Position numbers and translations under genes: made by a program. DNA of 64,000 nt from Lunularia cruciata (lineage: Eukaryota > Streptophyta > Marchantiopsida > Lunulariales > Lunulariaceae), in NCBI GenBank assembly GCA_948567375.1, contig OX419760.1, positions 30,690,001-30,754,000 on the forward strand, in the 5' to 3' direction. This document shows, in pieces, positions 1 to 10,382 of the stretch. A model generated the notes under the pieces. That model worked only from the letters and a program-made list of their open reading frames with translations, ran no database searches and was not told where the DNA came from. Position 1 is the stretch's first letter. Every line of letters starts with the position of its first letter.

Positions 1-497
1 GAAGGTTTGTGTAAGTATGATTTGCAAAGAGGCCACTTGGGAGATTGGGATCACCAATTACCTTGGTTGGCCATGGGCTTTTGGTTCAACTGACAAGCTT
101 CAATAGCATCCTTCTCTCCTTACTTTATACTCTATGGAAAAGATCCAAATTTTCTTATGGCCACTCATCATGATGTTAATATAGTTTTGGACTTGGATGA
201 TCCTACATATGGATGAATGGATGTTCTCAATGTGCAAAGATCTTTCAAAGAATGATGTTGATAGACTTTGAGAACTAATTGATTGCTTAGCATAGGGATA
301 TCTTATGTTATACTACTATTTGAAGAGGAGATTATAGACACTCAATGCATCAATTTCATCCAAGTGATTATGTATATCTATAGAAAACTACATTGACAAA
401 AATTGATGTTACTACATGCCACATTATCTTGAGATTGCAAGAGGTATTGCCTTCTAGTGTCCTCATGTTGGAAGGACATGATGTTGTTGTTTGGAAG
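1..497 (+). pseudogene. Gypsy integrase C-terminal half, outermost element (part 1 of 2)
   Basis: Conceptual translation in one frame gives the end of a Ty3/gypsy integrase core, with GDWDHQLPWLAMGF followed by SPYFILYGKDPNF and VLDLDDPTYG. Further along is the post-core domain, with DYVYL and ILRLQEVLPSSVLMLEGHD. In-frame stops (for example a TGA after residue string GFWFN) and at least one frameshift show it is dead. The catalytic D,D,E part lies to the left of the window. The reading frame is cut at 497 by a minus-strand chromovirus and resumes at 10884 with the expected next residues (K-D-H-V), so this was the original target locus. Recognition rests on remembered integrase family patterns, not on a search. 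Confidence 0.75.
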
Positions 498-997
498 TGT
501 AAAGACCAAGACCAAGAAGAGAAATAGGAGAATGGAAGACCAAAGTGGAAGATCACATTGAGACACTTGAACAAGGGAAACTCCAAATACCTAGCATGAG
601 CTTTGGGCTTTGGTATCTATAGGAGCATACAAAGCTCTTGAGAAGCTTCTCAAGGAGTTTCCTAAAGTCACCTTCTTGGAGTGCAAGCCAAGTTAAATGG
701 GAAGGTTCTCAAGAAGTTTCTTTCTAGAAGCTCCCTACTTGGCATGCAAGCTATACTAGTTGGAAGCTTCCCAAGAAGCTTCCTTCTACAAGCTACCTAC
801 TTGGGATGCAAACTAAGCTAGCCATGAAGCTTCCCAATAAGCTTCCTCCTAGAAGTTGCCACTTGGCATGTACATTACCTAATACTTGGAAGGTAGAAAG
901 TAGCTTCCTAGATACTTTTAGAATATTCTAGGCTAATTTGGTCTATTTGCTACTTTGTTAGCCTTGACTAACTCGTTTGTAACTCCATATTGTTACA
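498..997 (-). repeat. 3' LTR of B1
   Basis: On the minus strand it starts TGTAACAATATGG at 997 and ends GGTCTTTACA at 498. It matches the right LTR (10383-10883) along its length. It contains many AAGCTT-centred palindromes. A purine-rich tract (minus-strand GGGGGAATA) lies directly inside at 998-1006 and serves as polypurine tract. Confidence 0.88.
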
Positions 998-1029
998 TAT
1001 TCCCCCATTGCTAGTTGATGATGTCCTCG

Positions 1030-3786
1030 TCACCATTGAAGCTTCAAACTCTTGGATGGTTGTTTGTGCATTCCGGAGATGAGAAAGAGGCTTCCAAGTG
1101 GCATCATGAAGAGGATACCCTTTCCAAAGGACTTTGTACTCTTTAAGTTGTTGGCGGTCTCATTGAATATGGCAACTCATAAGGATCCAATCAACTACAT
1201 ACTCCACATGATCATTGATACAGACAAGAAGAGGAGGAGGTTGGACACAAGAGTAAAATAAAGATGGATTAGGAACAAAGGGTTTCAACTTGGAAACATG
1301 AAAGACAAGGTAGATGCCTACATGACAAGGCAAGGCAAGTCAATAAGCAACAAGAGAAATTATTTGGGTGACAGTAAAGGGTCTTATCCAATTAGTAGCA
1401 AGTTTAGAAACTTAGGTATCAAATGGGAGGGGTAGGTTACTAGAGGAGAGCATGACCTTATCACCAAGTTGAAAGGTGAGATCATGACAATGGTAGTTTG
1501 CTTATTGTTTCTAATAATTCTGAGCAACAAGGAGATGAGATTTGGCTTGTTTGAAGGATTGAGATATGGAGATCAAGAAGGTGGATTTATGAGGGACATG
1601 AGATGGAGGAGGAGCAAGAAAGGAATCTGGAACAAGTAGATCTTGGCCAAAATTATGGATGAAAGGAGAGAATCTGGTGTTTGCCTGTTTGGAATTTTTA
1701 TATGTAAACTCAACAACTACAAGACAATCATCCCAATTGGTGTGGTGAAAGTTGACAAAGGTACAAAGTATATTTTCCAAGGTGCAATTTGCATATTTGG
1801 TTTGTCCATCAGTTTTAAGATGATAGGCCATAGACAAAGCAAGCTTAGTGCTAAGTATCCAGAAGAGTACTTGCTAAAATTTTCTAGGGAATCAAGGATC
1901 ATGGGCAGAAATGAACATACAAGGCATTTTATGATGCTTGAAGACATTGTCAAAGTAGATTTATGTCAATGTTAGAACATCCACAATATCAAAGGTTGGT
2001 GCCAAATGGATTTGCTTACTAAGCTTATCCACAAACACCACAATTGTTGTGTGACCTTGCTTTTTCTTGGGCAAGGATGTGATGAGATCTTAGCTCACGT
2101 GTTCCCATCAAGTAGATGGAATGGGGAGTGGTTGAAAGTGTCCACGTGGTTATTGGTTGTTGGCCTTGTTGCATTGGTAGCTCTCACAAGATAGTACAAA
2201 CTCTTGAACATCCCATGCCATGTTGGGCCACCACCATTGGCATTGGAGGGTACCTAAGGTCTTGTCTACACCCATGTGACCAGCAACTAGTAAGTCATGT
2301 GCTTCTTGAAGGCATAAAAGTTGGTGATCACCCTTGGCTAGAACATAAATCCGATTCTCACAAAATAAAAGGCCTTCCTTGAAGGAAAAGGTGTTGTACT
2401 CCTTGTTGCATGCTGCAAAAAACCTGGACCATCTGAAAGAAGGGATCTTGTTGTAAAATTGTCCTATACTCAATTTGGACTTTGGAGTCAAGTAACACTA
2501 TTGTAATTGCCGCTATGGTGAGAGGAAGAGACTTCAAATCAAGTCATCATGATAGGGCATCAAGAATGACATGGAACTTATCAGGTTTGTACTCAAGTTT
2601 GATGTCAAGAAATTTTATTTGTTCCTTCCATCAATGATATTGACTCTTCATGTGTTCCAAATGTAATGTTTGCAACAAGGGTTTGTGATTGGTTTGCATG
2701 ATCACTTATTTCTCCAAGAGATAATGCTTCCATACCTTGGTGGCATATACATTGCTAGTTGTTTCCAATCTCAAGTAGAGTTATTCCTTTTTGCAATATT
2801 GAGTTGGCAAGACACAAAGGCAATGGGATGTAACCCATCTGGGAATTCCTATTGCAACACAACTCCAATTACAAAGTTAGAAGCAACAAAATCAACCACA
2901 CAAGGTAGTTGAGGATTATATGGTTGAAGAATGGGTCTTGAAGACACCATATATTTCAACCTTTAGAATTTTTCTTTGTGCTTGGTGGTCCATTGAAAGC
3001 TCAAGTTCTTCCCCAAGAAGTTGGTCAATGTGTAGCCACATGAGCTAGTAGTGGATGAACCATCAATAAAAGATTTCCAATCTATTAAATGCCCATACTT
3101 GTATAGCATCCTTTGGAGTAGGTCAATTAACAATGACCTTGATTTTCTCCTCTTCCATCTTGATCTCCTTCAATGAGATCTTGTGACCCTAGAAGGTAAC
3201 TTCCTTCTGCCAAAAGGCACACTTTGACTTCTTACAATAAACCTTTCATTAACATAGTCATTTTAGGACTTCTTGAACATGATTTGTGTGTTTTGTCTCT
3301 ATCTTGCTATAGATTAAAATATCATCCAAGAACACCACCATGTACAAATTGAATAGCCCATCCAACACCCAATACATCTGATCCATGAATACTACTAGAG
3401 CATTAGTAAGCCCAAAAAGCAAAACTCTCCACTCAAAATGCCCATACCTTGTACAAAAGACAATCTTTTGCACATCTTCTCTATCAATGGGAATTTTCCG
3501 ATAGCCACCTTAGGGATCCAACTTGGAGAAGTATCATGCTCCACTCAATTTTTTGAGAAAGTTATCAATTCAAGGCAAGGGATATGCATTTTTCACTATT
3601 TATTTATTGAGACCGCAATAATCAATATAATAGCAAAGTACTCCATCCTTCTTTGGAACAAATAGTACTGGTGCTCTCCAAGGAGATGTACTATGTTGTC
3701 TGGAATCTTTCTCCAACAACTCTATCAATGTTATTTGAAGCTCATCCAACTCCTTTGGTGAGAATTGATAGATTGGTCTACTTACT
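1030..3786 (-). pseudogene. B1 pol remnant (RT, RNase H, integrase, chromodomain)
   Basis: Reading leftward there are reverse transcriptase pieces (3600-3786 and 3258-3473, the latter with the [10 protein letters not shown] active site), an RNase H region without a long frame (about 2500-3250), the integrase zinc-binding segment (2150-2491, GHMGVDKTLG to CESYQC), integrase core end (1511-1837) and chromodomain region (about 1040-1260). The catalytic glutamate expected in the integrase DGQTE motif is Lys here (codon at 1796-1798). The upstream RT end at 3786 is where B2 inserted. Frames are broken many times, so no product is expected. Family order and motifs match copies B2 and B3. Confidence 0.85.
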
Positions 3787-3791
3787 AGAGT
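3787..3791. repeat. Target site duplication of B2, left copy (AGAGT)
   Basis: The five bases AGAGT directly precede the B2 5' LTR and recur directly after its 3' LTR at 9469-9473. B1 coding sequence resumes there, as shown by alignment to intact B3 near 30270-30300. Confidence 0.92.
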
Positions 3792-3944
3792 TGTAATAGT
3801 ATGGAGTTTAGCAACGTAGTTCGTTAGGCTAACAAAGTAGAGAATAAGCCAAATTAGCCTAGAATATTCCAAAAGCATCTAAGAAGCCTCTTGGGAAGCT
3901 TCTTGACTAGTTAACTTGCGCTCCAAGCAGGTAGCTTCAAGAAG

Positions 3945-3962
3945 GAAGCTTCTAGAAGCTTC
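3945..3962 (+). promoter_or_regulatory. Four-unit heat-shock element in B2 5' LTR
   Basis: GAAGCTTCTAGAAGCTTC reads GAA-nn-TTC-nn-GAA-nn-TTC, four contiguous alternating pentamers of the canonical heat-shock factor site. It lies about 140 bp upstream of the LTR TATA box. The identical 18-mer recurs in the B2 3' LTR (9198-9215) and in the B3 5' LTR (32409-32426). Heat responsiveness is inferred from the motif only. Confidence 0.7.
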
Positions 3963-4103
3963 TAACTAGATTAGCTTGCACGCCAAGTAGACGGCTTCTA
4001 GAAGAAAGCTTCTTGAGAAGCTTCCTTGTTAACTTGGTTTGCACTCTAAGAAAGCGGCTCAAGGAAGCTCTTGAGAAGCTTCTCAAGGACCTTGTATGCT
4101 ACT

Positions 4104-4111
4104 TATAAATA
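4104..4111 (+). promoter_or_regulatory. LTR TATA box (TATAAATA)
   Basis: A plant consensus TATA box near the end of the B2 5' LTR, downstream of the GAAGCTTC cluster. It is conserved as CTATAAATACC in B3. Confidence 0.7.
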
Positions 4112-4215
4112 CCAAAGCCAAAGTCATGCTAGGCATTTGGAGCTTTCCCTCATTCAAGTGTCCCAATATGAGTTTCCAATCTCCTATTTCTCTCCTCGGT
4201 CTTGGTCTTTTACAT

Positions 4216-4230
4216 TGGTATCAGAGTAGG
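4216..4230 (+). other. Primer binding site of B2 (tRNA-iMet type)
   Basis: TGGTATCAGAGTAGG begins one base after the 5' LTR. The first 11 bases match the complement of the plant initiator tRNA-Met 3' end, the usual primer for plant copia and chromovirus elements. Confidence 0.9.
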
Positions 4231-4485
4231 AATGGGATGGATGGAATTTATGGACCACCAAATCCACTTCCGCCAAACCATTGGGATTTTCATGTCCAAA
4301 TATTACCCAAGCATCATTTCATACAATTCATCACCTTGCGCTTTGGGCAGGATTTTCTACATATGATCACCGTGTTTGAGGAACCCTTGATACTTCCGGT
4401 TGTAACTTATGGAGAACAGTGGACGTGCTGCATCTATGTGTTAATCAATTAGATAAAGTGAGAGTAGTGGGATATAGTAGTAGCT

Positions 4486-5390
4486 ATGGCGGCAATACAG
4501 GGTGTCATCCTTGCGATACAACAACAAATCAAGCACCTGACTGGATTGTTGGATGAACAAGATCAGCAACGACAAGAACATATAGAGAGAGTGCCAATTC
4601 AAGATGGAGAAGATTGCATTCAATTTCCAAAACTCAAGGTGTTTAAAGGCAAGAATATTCCAAGCATAGTGGAGAATTTTTTGTTTGACTACAAACGTTA
4701 CTTTGAAGCCACCATTCTTCAAGATCAACGGAAATAGATTCTCTTGGCCTCTGGCCAATTAGATGGTGTGGCAAAACTTGGTGGTGATTTTGAGTAGAGC
4801 AAGCTGAATAACAGATTGTTGCACCAATTTTGACATGGGTAGAGTTCAAGAATACAATATTGGGTCACTTTCAAACTATAAATGCCACCCGCACCGCACA
4901 AGATAAGTTGGCAAAGTTGAAGCAAGTTGGCTTAGTAAGGAGCTACATCACACAATTTCAAAACATCATCATGCAGATTCTACATATACAAGAAGGTGAA
5001 GTTCTGGATTGATTTGTGCGGGGATTGAAGTCACAAACCAAATTGGAGGTGACCATGCAGGAACCACAAAACATAGAAGAAGCCATGCAATTGGCTGAGC
5101 GCTTTGATTCCTTGGTTGTGACAACTTGGTCTTGCTCTCAACCTACACAAGGCCTACTAGTACACTATGCACGGGAACACCAATGGAGATTGATGTTATC
5201 CAATGGAGGCCACTTGGTACAGCAATTAGAGAAAGATTGCAACAAAATGGAGGTTGTTTCATTGTCGCCAAGTTAGACATTGCATTGCTGAATGCCCACT
5301 TAGGAATGGGCGACCTCGACAAGTTGCCTAGATGGAGATTGTGGAATAGAATGATCAAGGAAACAAGGAATCCCAGTAGGAGATTTTGAG
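4486..5390 (+). pseudogene. B2 gag
   Basis: Starts ATG at 4486 (MAAIQGVILAIQQQ). A coiled-coil-like N-terminus is followed by a retrotransposon gag domain (FPKLKVFKG to FFLFDYKRYFEA-like, then FKNTILGHF and LKQVGLVRSYITQFQNI). Stops at about 4736, 4796, 4831 and 5012 break it. The C-terminal CCHC knuckle (5260-5310) is lost to a one-base deletion. Copy B3 keeps the knuckle as CFYCRQVGHRIAEC, which identifies the region. Gag would form the cytoplasmic particle; this copy cannot. Confidence 0.85.
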
Positions 5391-5447
5391 CCGCCTATTG
5401 GGAGCCTGATTAGTTCCATTGGGATTGAAGGCTCAACTTATGCAAGT

Positions 5448-6722
5448 TTGCTTCACTTGCAAGGTATGATATCTAATCAGGGTTGTAGGATTTTGGTTGA
5501 TTTTGGAAGCTCAAAGAATTGCATGTCTATGCAAGTAACAAAGGAATTGGATGTTCCTATCAAGCCAGTGTTTGGAAGTAGTTTGATGATGGCGGATGGT
5601 AGAAAGGGTTTTGCATTCCGCACCTCACATCTTGTTACCTTCAAGATTGGGAAGGAGTATTTGGAGTGTACAAGGTTTGTAGTGGCACCTCTACACTATG
5701 ATATCATTTTGGGTCTACCTTGGCTTGAACATCATTTGGTTCAATTCAATTGGACCCAACAACAAATTCAAGTACAACACCAAGGTAGGAATTTCCGATT
5801 AGGTTGTCTGGCACTTCTAATTAAGACACCTAAGAATAGTCAGTCTCAAGATGGGAAGTTTGTTGAGAAGGTAGCCATGGAGCAAATCTGGAAGGAAGAT
5901 GAGTCCCAAGATAGGAATTTTGCCAAGAAGGCAACCATGGAGCAAGCTTGGAAGAGAGATGAGTCCTTCGAAGGGAAGTTTGTCAATAAAGCAACCATAG
6001 AGCAAGCTTTGGAGGAAGATAAGTCTATATTTATAGTGTGGATCAAGCCAATTGCACAAGAACAATCCGAGAAGGGCCAAGAGCCTCATCAAGCAACGGT
6101 TGATCAGATAGTTCAAGAGTTTGCAGACGTGTTTCTGGATGATTTGCCAAAGGGATTACCTTCCGATCAAGGTATGCCCTTCAAGATCACTCTAGTGAGT
6201 AGACCGATCTATCGGCTCTCACCAAAGGAGTTGGAGGAGTTGCAAATAACACTAACAAAGTTGTTGGACAAGGATTTTATACAACATAGCACCTCTCCTT
6301 GGGGAACACCAGTATTATTTGTTCCAAAGAAGGATGGTGGATTTCATTTCTGTATTGATTACCATGAGCTCAATAAGCAATACGTGAAGTATGTATATCC
6401 CTTGCCTCAGATCAATGACCTACTTGATCAACTAAGTGGAGCACTCTACTTTTCCAAGCTGGATCTTTGTAGCGGCTATTGGCAAATTCCTATTGAGAGA
6501 GAGGATGTGCAAAAGACTACCTTTCGCACAAGGTATGGGCATTTTGAGTGGAGAGTTCTACCTTTCGGATTCACTAATGCTCCAGTAGTATTCATGGATC
6601 AAATGCATTGGGTGTTGGAGGGACTATTGGATCAGTCTGTAGTGGTGTTCTTGGATGATATCTTAATCTATAGCAAGACAAAGGCAGAACACATGAAATA
6701 TGTGCAAGAAGTCCTAAGATGA
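5448..6722 (+). pseudogene. B2 protease-reverse transcriptase ORF
   Basis: A 424-residue open stretch, the longest in B2. Residues about 1-110 are a retropepsin-like domain whose active triad reads D-F-G (5499-5507) in place of D-S/T-G, consistent with one C-to-T change. A linker with three 20-residue repeats follows (about 133-192). The reverse transcriptase spans about 200-424 with VPKKDGG, YPLPQINDLL, LPFGFTNAP and the [10 protein letters not shown] catalytic aspartates intact. The frame stops at TGA after VLR, and two further stops follow within 60 bases, at codons plausibly derived from CGA and CAG. The RT palm looks functional but the protease does not. Confidence 0.88.
5844..6023 (+). 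repeat. Three 60-bp coding repeats in B2 protease-RT linker
   Basis: Three in-frame units at 5844-5903, 5904-5963 and 5964-6023 each encode about 20 residues of the type S-x-D/E-G-K-F-V-x-K-x-A-x-E-Q-x-W/L-x-x-D-E. B3 has only two such units (about 30464-30590), so the number varies between copies. Confidence 0.85.
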
Positions 6723-7440
6723 TTATGACAAAGGAAATTTTACTGCAAGAAGCTGAAGTGTGCCTTTTGGTAGAAGGAAGTTACCTTCTTGGGTCATAAA
6801 ATCTCATCAGAGGGGATCAAAATGGAAGAAGAGAAGATCAAGGCCATTACTGATTGGCCAACCCCAAAGGATGCTATGGAAGTACATGCATTTAATGGAT
6901 TGGCTAGTTTTTACCGACAGTTCATCCACTATTATGCTCATGTGGCTGCACCATTAACTGACCTCTTGGGAAAGAACTTGAGTTCCAGTGGACCTCCAAG
7001 CATGAAGAAGCATTCCAAAAGTTAAATTATATGGTGTCTTCAAGACCCATTCTTCAACCATATGATCCTCAACTACCTTGTGTGGTTGATTTTGATGCTT
7101 CTAACTTTGCAATTAGAGCTGTGTTGCAACCAGAATTCCCAGATGGACTACATCCCATTGCCTTTGTGTCTCACCAACTAAATACAGCAGAAAGAATTAC
7201 TCTGCTCAAGATTGGGAACAATTTGCAATAGTATATGTCACCAAGGTATGGAGGCATTACCTCTTGGGGAAACAAGTGGTCATGCAAATTGATCACAAGT
7301 CATTGTTATAGACCTTACACTTGGAACACATGAAGAGGCGACATCATCGATGGGAAGAGCAACTCCAATTGTTTGACATCAAACTTGAGTACAACTAGGT
7401 CGGTTCCATGTCATCCTTGATGCTCTATCACGATGACCTG
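6723..7440 (+). pseudogene. B2 RT connection and RNase H
   Basis: Continues the pol frame after the stop at 6720. CAFW then KEVTFLGHKISSEGIKMEEEKIKAI is the RT thumb/connection, and WPTPKDAMEVHAFNGLASFYR follows. Next comes the RNase H domain with LPCVVDFDASNFAI (first acidic residue) and a second part near 7230-7430 (VTKVWRHYLLGKQVV). A frameshift near 7020, a stop near 7230 and further stops near 7310 and 7397 disrupt it. Confidence 0.8.
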
Positions 7441-7442
7441 AT

Positions 7443-8462
7443 TTGAAGTCTCTTCCTCTCATCACGGTGGCAATTATGATGGTGTCAATTGACCCCAAGG
7501 TCCATAACAAGTTTCAGTCAGCTCTACAACAAGATCCCTTCTTCCAAATGGTACATGGTTGTTTGACAACAGGTGACAAGGAGTACAACACCCTTTCCTT
7601 CAAGGAAGGCCTTTTATTCCATGTGAATTGGATCTATATTCTAGCCAAAGATGATCTCCAACTTGTGCGCCTTCAAGAAGCCCATGATTTACCAATAGTT
7701 GGTCACATGGGGGTGGATAAGACCTTGGGTACCGTCCAATGCCAATGGTGGTGGCCCAACATGATGCGAGATGTTTGGTAGTTTGTCCGATCGTATGAGA
7801 GTTGTCAATGCAACAAGGCCGGTAACCAAAAGCCGAGTGGACTCCTTCAGCCACTTCACATTCCAACTACTCGTTGGGAACATGTGAGCTTGGATCTCAT
7901 CACCTCTTTGCCCAAGACACAACAAGGTCATATACCAATTGTGGTGTTTGTGGATAAACTTAGTAAGCAAATCCATTTGGCACCAACGGTTGATATTGTG
8001 GATGCTCCAACCTTGGTGCAACTCTACTTCAATTATGTATTCAAAGATCATGAGATGCCATGTGTACTCATCTCTAACCGTGATCCTTACTTCACCAGAA
8101 AGTTTTGGCAAGCCCTCTTTTAGATACTTGGCACCAAGCTTGCTTTGTCCATAACCTATCATCCTCAAATTGATAGACAAACTGAACGTGCAAATTGCAC
8201 CTTGGAAGATATGCTTTGTGCCTTTGTCAACATTCACCATACCAATTGGGATGAATGTCTTGCAGTTGCAGAGTTTGCATACAACAATTCTAAACAAGCA
8301 AGCACCGGATTCTCTCCTTTCTTTCTCAATTTTGGCCAAGATCCACTTGTCCCAGATTCTCTTCTTGCTCCTCCTCCGTCTCAAGTCCCTCATACTTCAA
8401 CCTTCTTGACCACCATATCTGAATCTCTCCAACAAGCCAAATCTCACCTCCTTGTTGCTTAG
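7443..8462 (+). pseudogene. B2 integrase
   Basis: The N-terminal HHCC domain (HDLPIVGHMGVDKTLG to CQC) is cut by a TAG at 7780. The core follows, with first Asp in SLDLITSLPK, second catalytic position changed to Asn (ISNRDPYF, codon 8076-8078, one G-to-A change) and Glu in QTERANCTLE retained. An additional TAG at 8122 and one near 8460 break the frame. The loss of the middle acidic residue would abolish strand transfer even without the stops. Confidence 0.85.
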
Positions 8463-8880
8463 AATCGTCAAAAACAATATACGGATCACCATCATCATGA
8501 TCTCACCTTTGAAGTCAGTGATAAATTTATGTTATTTTCTAGTAATTTATCCCTCCTACTTGATACCCGAGTTCATAAACTTGCTCCTAATTGGATAGGA
8601 CCTTTTGATGTCATCCAAATTGTCTCTCTTGTTGCTTATCGACTTGCCTTGCCTTGTCATATGCGAATCCATCCTGTTTTTCATGTTTCCAAGTTGAAAC
8701 CCTTTTGTTCTTGTACATCGCCATATCCAACGAGGCCACCACCAACATATGGAGTACAAGGTCCTTTGGAAAGGGTATCCCCTTCATGATGCCACATGGG
8801 AACCTCTTCCTCACCTCCAAAATGCACAGACGGCCATCTAGGAGTTTGAAGCTTCAATGGCGACAAGGACGTCACCAACT
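8463..8880 (+). pseudogene. B2 integrase C-terminal GPF module and chromodomain remnant
   Basis: LAPNWIGPFDVIQIVS is the GPY/F module and HPVFHVSKLKPF its end. The chromodomain follows with EYKVLWKGYPLHDATWEP in another frame at about 8750-8815. Its N-terminal strand, present in B3 as EEYKVDRILAR, is missing, so about 80 bases have been deleted near 8710. Chromodomains target chromovirus integration to heterochromatin. Confidence 0.8.
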
Positions 8881-9022
8881 AGCGGTGGAGGAATATGTAA
8901 TAGTACGGAGTTTAGTGACATAGTTAGTAAGGCTAACAAAGTAGACTGAAGCCCAAGAACAATCTTTTTTGAATTCCTTTGGGTTTTTCTGACAGTCCTC
9001 CCTGGGGGCCGAGGGCCCCAAA

Positions 9023-9076
9023 TCTTCAAGCTAGTCAAACTATATGTGCTAGCCGATAGTTTGACTAGCTTGAAGA
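9023..9076. repeat. Perfect 21-bp inverted repeat (hairpin) in the B2 3' LTR insertion
   Basis: Arms 9023-9043 and 9056-9076 are exact reverse complements around a 12-base loop. A second small GC-rich hairpin (GGGGCC, loop GAG, GGCCCC) sits just upstream at 9005-9019. Neither is in the B2 5' LTR or the other B LTRs. Confidence 0.9.
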
Positions 9077-9197
9077 GCTTTGACTAACTTGAGAGAAAAC
9101 TCCAAATTAGCCTAGAATATTCCAAAAGCATCTAGGAAGCTTATTGGGAAGCTTCTCTAGTAGTTAACTTGCGCTTCAAGCATGTAGCTTCTAGAAA

Positions 9198-9215
9198 GAA
9201 GCTTCTAGAAGCTTC
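9198..9215 (+). promoter_or_regulatory. Four-unit heat-shock element in B2 3' LTR
   Basis: Exact copy of the 18-mer at 3945-3962, preserved although the two LTRs have diverged elsewhere. Confidence 0.65.
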
Positions 9216-9468
9216 AAACTAGCTTAGCTTGCATGCCAAGTAGTCGGCTTCTAGAAGGAAGCTTCTTGAGAAGCTTCATAGTTAACTTGGCTTGCACTCT
9301 AAGAAAGCGGCTCAAGGAAGCTTCTTGAGAAGCTTCTCAAGGGCCTTGTACGCTACCTATAAATACCAACGCCAAAGTCATGCTAGGCATTTGGAGTTTT
9401 CTCTCAATCAAGTGTCCCAATGTGAGTTTCCAATCTCTTATTTCTCTCCTCGGTCTTGGTCTTTTACA

Positions 9469-10382
9469 AGAGTACTTCTTGGCAATAACTCAATCTTGAA
9501 GGGCATACCATGATCCAAGGATAATCAACCAATTGCATGGGTTCCTCCAAGTGTTTTGGCTCTTGTATAATCACCTCTAATTTGGTTCATGACTTCAAGC
9601 CTCTCACAAATTGATCCAGAGCTTTATCTTCCAATATATCTGGAATTTGCATGTGGTGTTCTAGAATTATGTCATGTAGCTTCTCACAAAGCCAATTTGC
9701 TTCAAATTTGCCAACCAATCTTGTGCAACTCATGTGGTATTTATAGCTTGGAATCAACTAACTATTTTACTCTTGAATTTTTCTCATGTCAAGGTTGGTG
9801 CAACAAATTGCCATTCTATTCACTCCACTTGGAACCGCTGCCATAGCTTTGCTACTCCATCCAATTGGCTTGAAGCCAAGAGAATATATTTCTATTCATC
9901 TTGAAGATTTGTAGCTTTGAAATAACATTCACAATCAAACACAAAATTCTCCACTATGCTCGTGAGGTACTTGCCTTCAAATACCTTGGGCTTCATAAAT
10001 TAGATTCACTCTTCTACGTCACAAAATGGTGCTCTCTCTACATGCTCTTGTTATTGATGATCTTGTTCTTCCAACAATCAAGTAAGATACTCAATTTGCT
10101 ACTACATGGTAATGATAACCTTGGGCATTGCCGCCATGACTACTACTCTATCAAACTACCTATAGTTGATCTAAGTTAACACGTCCACAAGTTACAATTG
10201 GAAGTACCAAGAGTTCATAGGACAAGGTGATTGCATTCAAAAAAATTTGCCCAAAGCATGAGATAATGAACCAAGAGAAATGATGCTTGGGTAGTACATG
10301 GACACAAAAATCCAAATGGTTTGGCTAAAATAGATTTGGTGGTCCATAAATTCCATACATCCCATTCTTGCTCTAATACCAA
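9469..10382 (-). pseudogene. B1 gag remnant and PBS
   Basis: The first 40 bases continue the RT upstream region cut by B2. The sequence then jumps to gag, so protease is deleted relative to B3. Minus-strand gag similarity to B2 and B3 spans about 9520-10160 but has no long frame. The leader follows, and the PBS (minus-strand TTGGTATTAGAGCAAG, one C-to-T change) lies at about 10367-10382 next to the 5' LTR. Confidence 0.8.

Larger units (their letters stand above)
3792..4214 (+). repeat. 5' LTR of B2
   Basis: 423 bp, TGTAATAGTA to GGTCTTTTACA, immediately followed by the PBS. It carries five GAAGCTTC octamers upstream of a TATA box. It matches the 3' LTR except for a block of about 150 bp present only in the latter. 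Confidence 0.93.
3792..9468 (+). mobile_element. Ty3/gypsy chromovirus copy B2, nested in B1
   Basis: Complete LTR retrotransposon architecture on the + strand: 5' LTR 3792-4214, PBS at 4216, gag from 4486, protease-RT 5448-6722, RNase H, integrase 7443-8460, chromodomain remnant to about 8860, purine-rich tract 8884-8893, and 3' LTR 8896-9468. It lies in opposite orientation inside B1 with a perfect AGAGT duplication. It cannot be autonomous: gag has stops, the zinc knuckle is frameshifted, the protease triad reads D-F-G and the second integrase aspartate is Asn. The iMet-type PBS plus chromodomain place it among plant chromoviruses. Confidence 0.95.
8896..9468 (+). repeat. 3' LTR of B2
   Basis: TGTAATAGTA to CTTTTACA, 573 bp, preceded by a purine-rich tract (GGTGGAGGAA). 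It aligns to the 5' LTR but holds about 150 extra bases (about 8946-9096) with a long perfect inverted repeat. A four-unit heat-shock element lies at 9198-9215. Confidence 0.92.

Noticed and set aside
7600-8393. Long minus-strand open frames (88 and 234 residues) opposite B2 integrase
   Set aside because: They are antisense shadows of the integrase; the + strand carries the recognisable HHCC and catalytic motifs.
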